Shown: piece by piece, positions 5,758 to 7,192 of the stretch
How positions within the stretch are numbered: the stretch's first letter is position 1
Layout of the letters: each line of letters opens with the position of its first letter
Origin: Methanomassiliicoccaceae archaeon
Lineage (GTDB): Archaea > Thermoplasmatota > Thermoplasmata > Methanomassiliicoccales > Methanomethylophilaceae
DNA length: 7,192 nucleotides
Reading direction: 5' to 3'
Assembly (NCBI GenBank): GCA_009776695.1
Contig: WRNI01000058.1
Location: forward strand, 1-7,192
Translations under genes and position numbers: made by a program
Notes under the pieces: generated by a model
Database searches by the model: none
The model's input: only the letters and a program-made list of their open reading frames with translations
Told to the model about the DNA's origin: nothing

Positions 5758-6660
5758 ATGACATCCACAAGGGAAAGGATCGCCGCGCTGAAGAATGATC
5801 GGAAAGCAGTGATACTGGCGCACAATTATTGCTTACCGGAGGTTCAGGATATTGCAGACCATGTAGGCGATTCGTTGGGGCTTTCGATCATCGCGTCGGG
5901 CACGGATGCGGATGCGATAGTATTCTGCGGCGTCACGTTCATGGCGGAAAGCGCAAAGATACTTAATCCGAAGAAGAAAGTGATAATTCCCGAAGAATAC
6001 GCAGCATGTCCGATGGCATCCATGTGCACCGCCGAGCAGATACGCGACGCAAGAAAATGTCACAAGGATGCGTGCGTCGTCGGATACGTGAACAGTACGG
6101 CATCCTCAAAGGCGGAGATGGACGTCTGCTGCACATCATCGAATGCCGTCGACATAGTATCATCGGTGAAAGAAAAAGATGTGATTTTCGTTCCCGATAT
6201 GAACCTCGGTGCCTACGTAGCATCAAAGGTTCCGTCAAAGAACATCATACCCTGGAACGGTTACTGTCCGATACACCAGTCGATCACCGAGAAGAACATC
6301 GCTGATCTCAGGGAAGGACATCCGGACGCTGTTGTCATAGCCCACCCGGAATGCAGAACGGACGTGCTGAACATCGCGGACGCCGTATGCTCAACTGAAA
6401 AGATGATAGCGTACGCAAAGGCATCCGATAAAAAGGAGTTCATAATGGCGACGGAGATCGGAATGAAGCACCGGCTGACGAAGGAATGCCCCGGAAAAAG
6501 ATTCTACTTCATCGATCACGCTATCTGCTCCGTAATGAAGATGACATCGTTATCGTCAATACTCAAAGCGCTGGAGACGATGTCGCCCGAGATATCTATC
6601 GATGATGATACGATGGAACGCGCCAAAGAACCTCTGATAAAGATGACAGAAGTGAAATAG
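5758..6660 (+). CDS. nadA: Quinolinate synthase NadA
   Basis: This is a 300-residue [4Fe-4S] enzyme that condenses iminoaspartate with dihydroxyacetone phosphate to quinolinate in de novo NAD synthesis. The N-terminus KAVILAHNYCLPEVQDIADH continues VGDSLGLS, the classic NadA opening. The three cluster cysteines are visible in family context: C84 in AACPMASM, C170 in NGYCPIHQS and C257 in AICSVMKM. The HPEC motif (196-199) and ATEIGMKHRL are also present. Length and cysteine spacing match the short archaeal type. ATG 5758 is chosen over GTG 5743 from homology and the TATA position; AGGG 6 nt upstream may help initiation. Neither nadB nor nadC is adjacent in the window. It stands divergent from the KilA-N gene with 148 bp between starts. 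The stop is TAG, the only TAG ending a gene here; a TGA follows in frame at 6691-6693. Confidence 0.96.
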   Translation: MTSTRERIAALKNDRKAVILAHNYCLPEVQDIADHVGDSLGLSIIASGTDADAIVFCGVTFMAESAKILNPKKKVIIPEEYAACPMASMCTAEQIRDARKCHKDACVVGYVNSTASSKAEMDVCCTSSNAVDIVSSVKEKDVIFVPDMNLGAYVASKVPSKNIIPWNGYCPIHQSITEKNIADLREGHPDAVVIAHPECRTDVLNIADAVCSTEKMIAYAKASDKKEFIMATEIGMKHRLTKECPGKRFYFIDHAICSVMKMTSLSSILKALETMSPEISIDDDTMERAKEPLIKMTEVK

Positions 6661-6680
6661 GCGGTATCATATCACACGGT

Positions 6681-6744
6681 GAGGGCCGGATGAAGATCAT
6701 CCGAGGCTGACACATGATGAGCCCTATGAGTGCTGACGGCCCTC
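6681..6744 (+). other. Foldable intergenic segment after nadA
   Basis: An 8-bp outer pairing (gagggccg, 6681-6688, with cggccctc, 6737-6744) encloses a 7-bp hairpin, cggatga/tcatccg (6687-6693 with 6697-6703, 3-base loop), and a weaker ggct/agcc pairing (6705-6708 with 6720-6723). The outer stem and inner hairpin share two bases. No T-run follows, so it is not a classic terminator. It could be a structured 3' UTR of nadA or a small RNA; nothing identifies it further. Confidence 0.35.
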
Positions 6745-6763
6745 ATATAACGTACGACCATTC

Positions 6764-6784
6764 GTTCACGGGTAACCCGTGAAC
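6764..6784. promoter_or_regulatory. Palindrome 1, candidate operator upstream of the ATPase gene
   Basis: Arms gttcacgggt and acccgtgaac flank a single central A at 6774: a 21-bp perfect dyad. Its centre lies 67 bp before the centre of the ATPase gene's TATA box. It forms a 24-bp direct repeat (one mismatch) with palindrome 2. Confidence 0.7.
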
Positions 6785-6807
6785 AGTTGGGTAAAATCAG
6801 GCACTGC

Positions 6808-6824
6808 TCACGGGTAACCCGTGA
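6808..6824. promoter_or_regulatory. Palindrome 2, candidate operator upstream of the ATPase gene
   Basis: Arms tcacgggt and acccgtga flank a central A at 6816, exactly 42 bp (four helical turns) from the centre of palindrome 1. It ends 12 bp before the TATA-like box at 6837. Both copies have the same orientation, and the following aacaattg nearly repeats aacagttg after copy 1. Confidence 0.7.
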
Positions 6825-6836
6825 ACAATTGACAAG

Positions 6837-6845
6837 TATAAAATA
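6837..6845 (+). promoter_or_regulatory. TATA box of the ATPase gene
   Basis: TATAAAATA lies about 34 bp (centre to ATG) before the start codon at 6875. The predicted RNA start, near 6866, leaves a leader of about 8 nt without a clear ribosome-binding site. Confidence 0.6.
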
Positions 6846-6874
6846 CCCATAAACATATCTCCGCAAAGAGTAAC

Positions 6875-7192
6875 ATGGAAGATCTGATTGAGAGAACGAT
6901 CTACACAGACAAGATCAAAGGATATTTCGGCAAGGAGCCGATCAAGATAATCACCGGTATCAGAAGATGCGGCAAATCAAAGATAATGAAATTATTGGTA
7001 CGGGACGCACTGAGACAGACCGACGAGGAACATGTCATTTACCTTGATTTCGAGGACTCTGACCTTGATCACCTGACCACATACAAGGAATTGAACAAAT
7101 ATCTCAAAGGGCTGATGAAGAAGGACGGAAGGTATTTCGTATTTCTTGACGAGGTCCAGGATGTCACCGGATGGGAGAGGAGCGTCAACTCA
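6875..7192 (+). CDS. P-loop ATPase, AAA_14/DUF4143 type (3' end missing)
   Basis: The first 106 residues of an ATPase run off the right edge. Walker A is GIRRCGKS (28-35), the GxRRxGKS form typical of the AAA_14 ATPases that usually carry a C-terminal DUF4143 domain. It is preceded by the strand IKIITGI. Walker B is FVFLDEVQ (88-95) followed by DVTGWE, also a hallmark of this group. HVIYLDFED (53-61) fits the strand between them. Full-length members are about 400 residues, so most of the protein is outside and DUF4143 is assumed, not seen. Function is poorly known; these ATPases are often accessory, multi-copy genes in anaerobic archaea and bacteria. ATG 6875 follows a TATA box with a short leader. 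The paired palindromes upstream suggest specific regulation. Confidence 0.88.
   Translation, partial: MEDLIERTIYTDKIKGYFGKEPIKIITGIRRCGKSKIMKLLVRDALRQTDEEHVIYLDFEDSDLDHLTTYKELNKYLKGLMKKDGRYFVFLDEVQDVTGWERSVNS

Noticed and set aside
6681..6744. tRNA gene
   Set aside because: The outer stem resembles an acceptor stem, but there is no T-loop consensus, no proper anticodon arm, and the length is too short.
6764..6831. The two palindromic repeats as a minimal CRISPR array
   Set aside because: Only two copies, a gap of about 18 bases, a full dyad structure and no cas genes; the position before a TATA box fits operators better.
6672..6866. 64-codon minus-strand frame containing a doubled NCSRVTRE motif
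   Set aside because: The repeated peptide is just the translation of the two palindromic DNA repeats; there is no sign of a real gene.

Overview
The window looks like a chromosomal segment of a euryarchaeon. My best guess is a gut-type methanogen of the Methanomassiliicoccales (Methanomethylophilaceae) or a close Thermoplasmatota relative. Four things point to archaea: an archaeal-type Trm1 tRNA methyltransferase, an MptD-type dihydroneopterin aldolase, an archaeal UbiD-family decarboxylase resembling anhydromevalonate phosphate decarboxylase, and A/T-rich TATA-like boxes roughly 25 bp before the expected RNA 5' ends. The order-level guess is weaker. It rests on the LRR/Gly-rich/C-terminal-anchor surface protein, the mix of neighbours, and stop-codon use: TGA ends all six other genes whose true stop is in the window, and TAG is used once. 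None of this was tested by a database search.

Layout. 1-499 (+) is the 3' end of a leucine-rich-repeat surface protein whose last units are near-identical 63-bp DNA repeats; it ends in a membrane anchor and a strong hairpin terminator. About 671-1930 (+) is a UbiD-family decarboxylase, probably for the archaeal mevalonate pathway. Two tandem hairpins then separate it from a convergent minus-strand block. Read from right to left, that block is a KilA-N protein gene broken by a one-base frameshift (5609-4810), mptD (4684-4310), a THEP1-type NTPase (4230-3685) translationally coupled to trm1 (3685-2588), and a small PPOX-fold flavin-binding protein (2532-2086). Divergent from the KilA-N gene is nadA, quinolinate synthase (5758-6660, +). 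A 214-bp intergenic region follows, with a foldable segment and a pair of palindromes exactly 42 bp apart. They lie just upstream of the TATA box of a P-loop ATPase (AAA_14/DUF4143 type) that runs off the right edge.

How the genes fit together. Most of the window is housekeeping: isoprenoid precursors (UbiD-like), pterin biosynthesis (MptD), tRNA G26 modification (Trm1) and NAD biosynthesis (NadA). The accessory parts are the LRR surface protein, the decayed KilA-N gene and the AAA ATPase. No complete multi-gene defence or mobile system is visible. The most unusual signals are the helically phased twin palindromes before the ATPase gene, the frameshifted KilA-N gene, and a Trm1 that has lost the cysteines expected at its zinc site.
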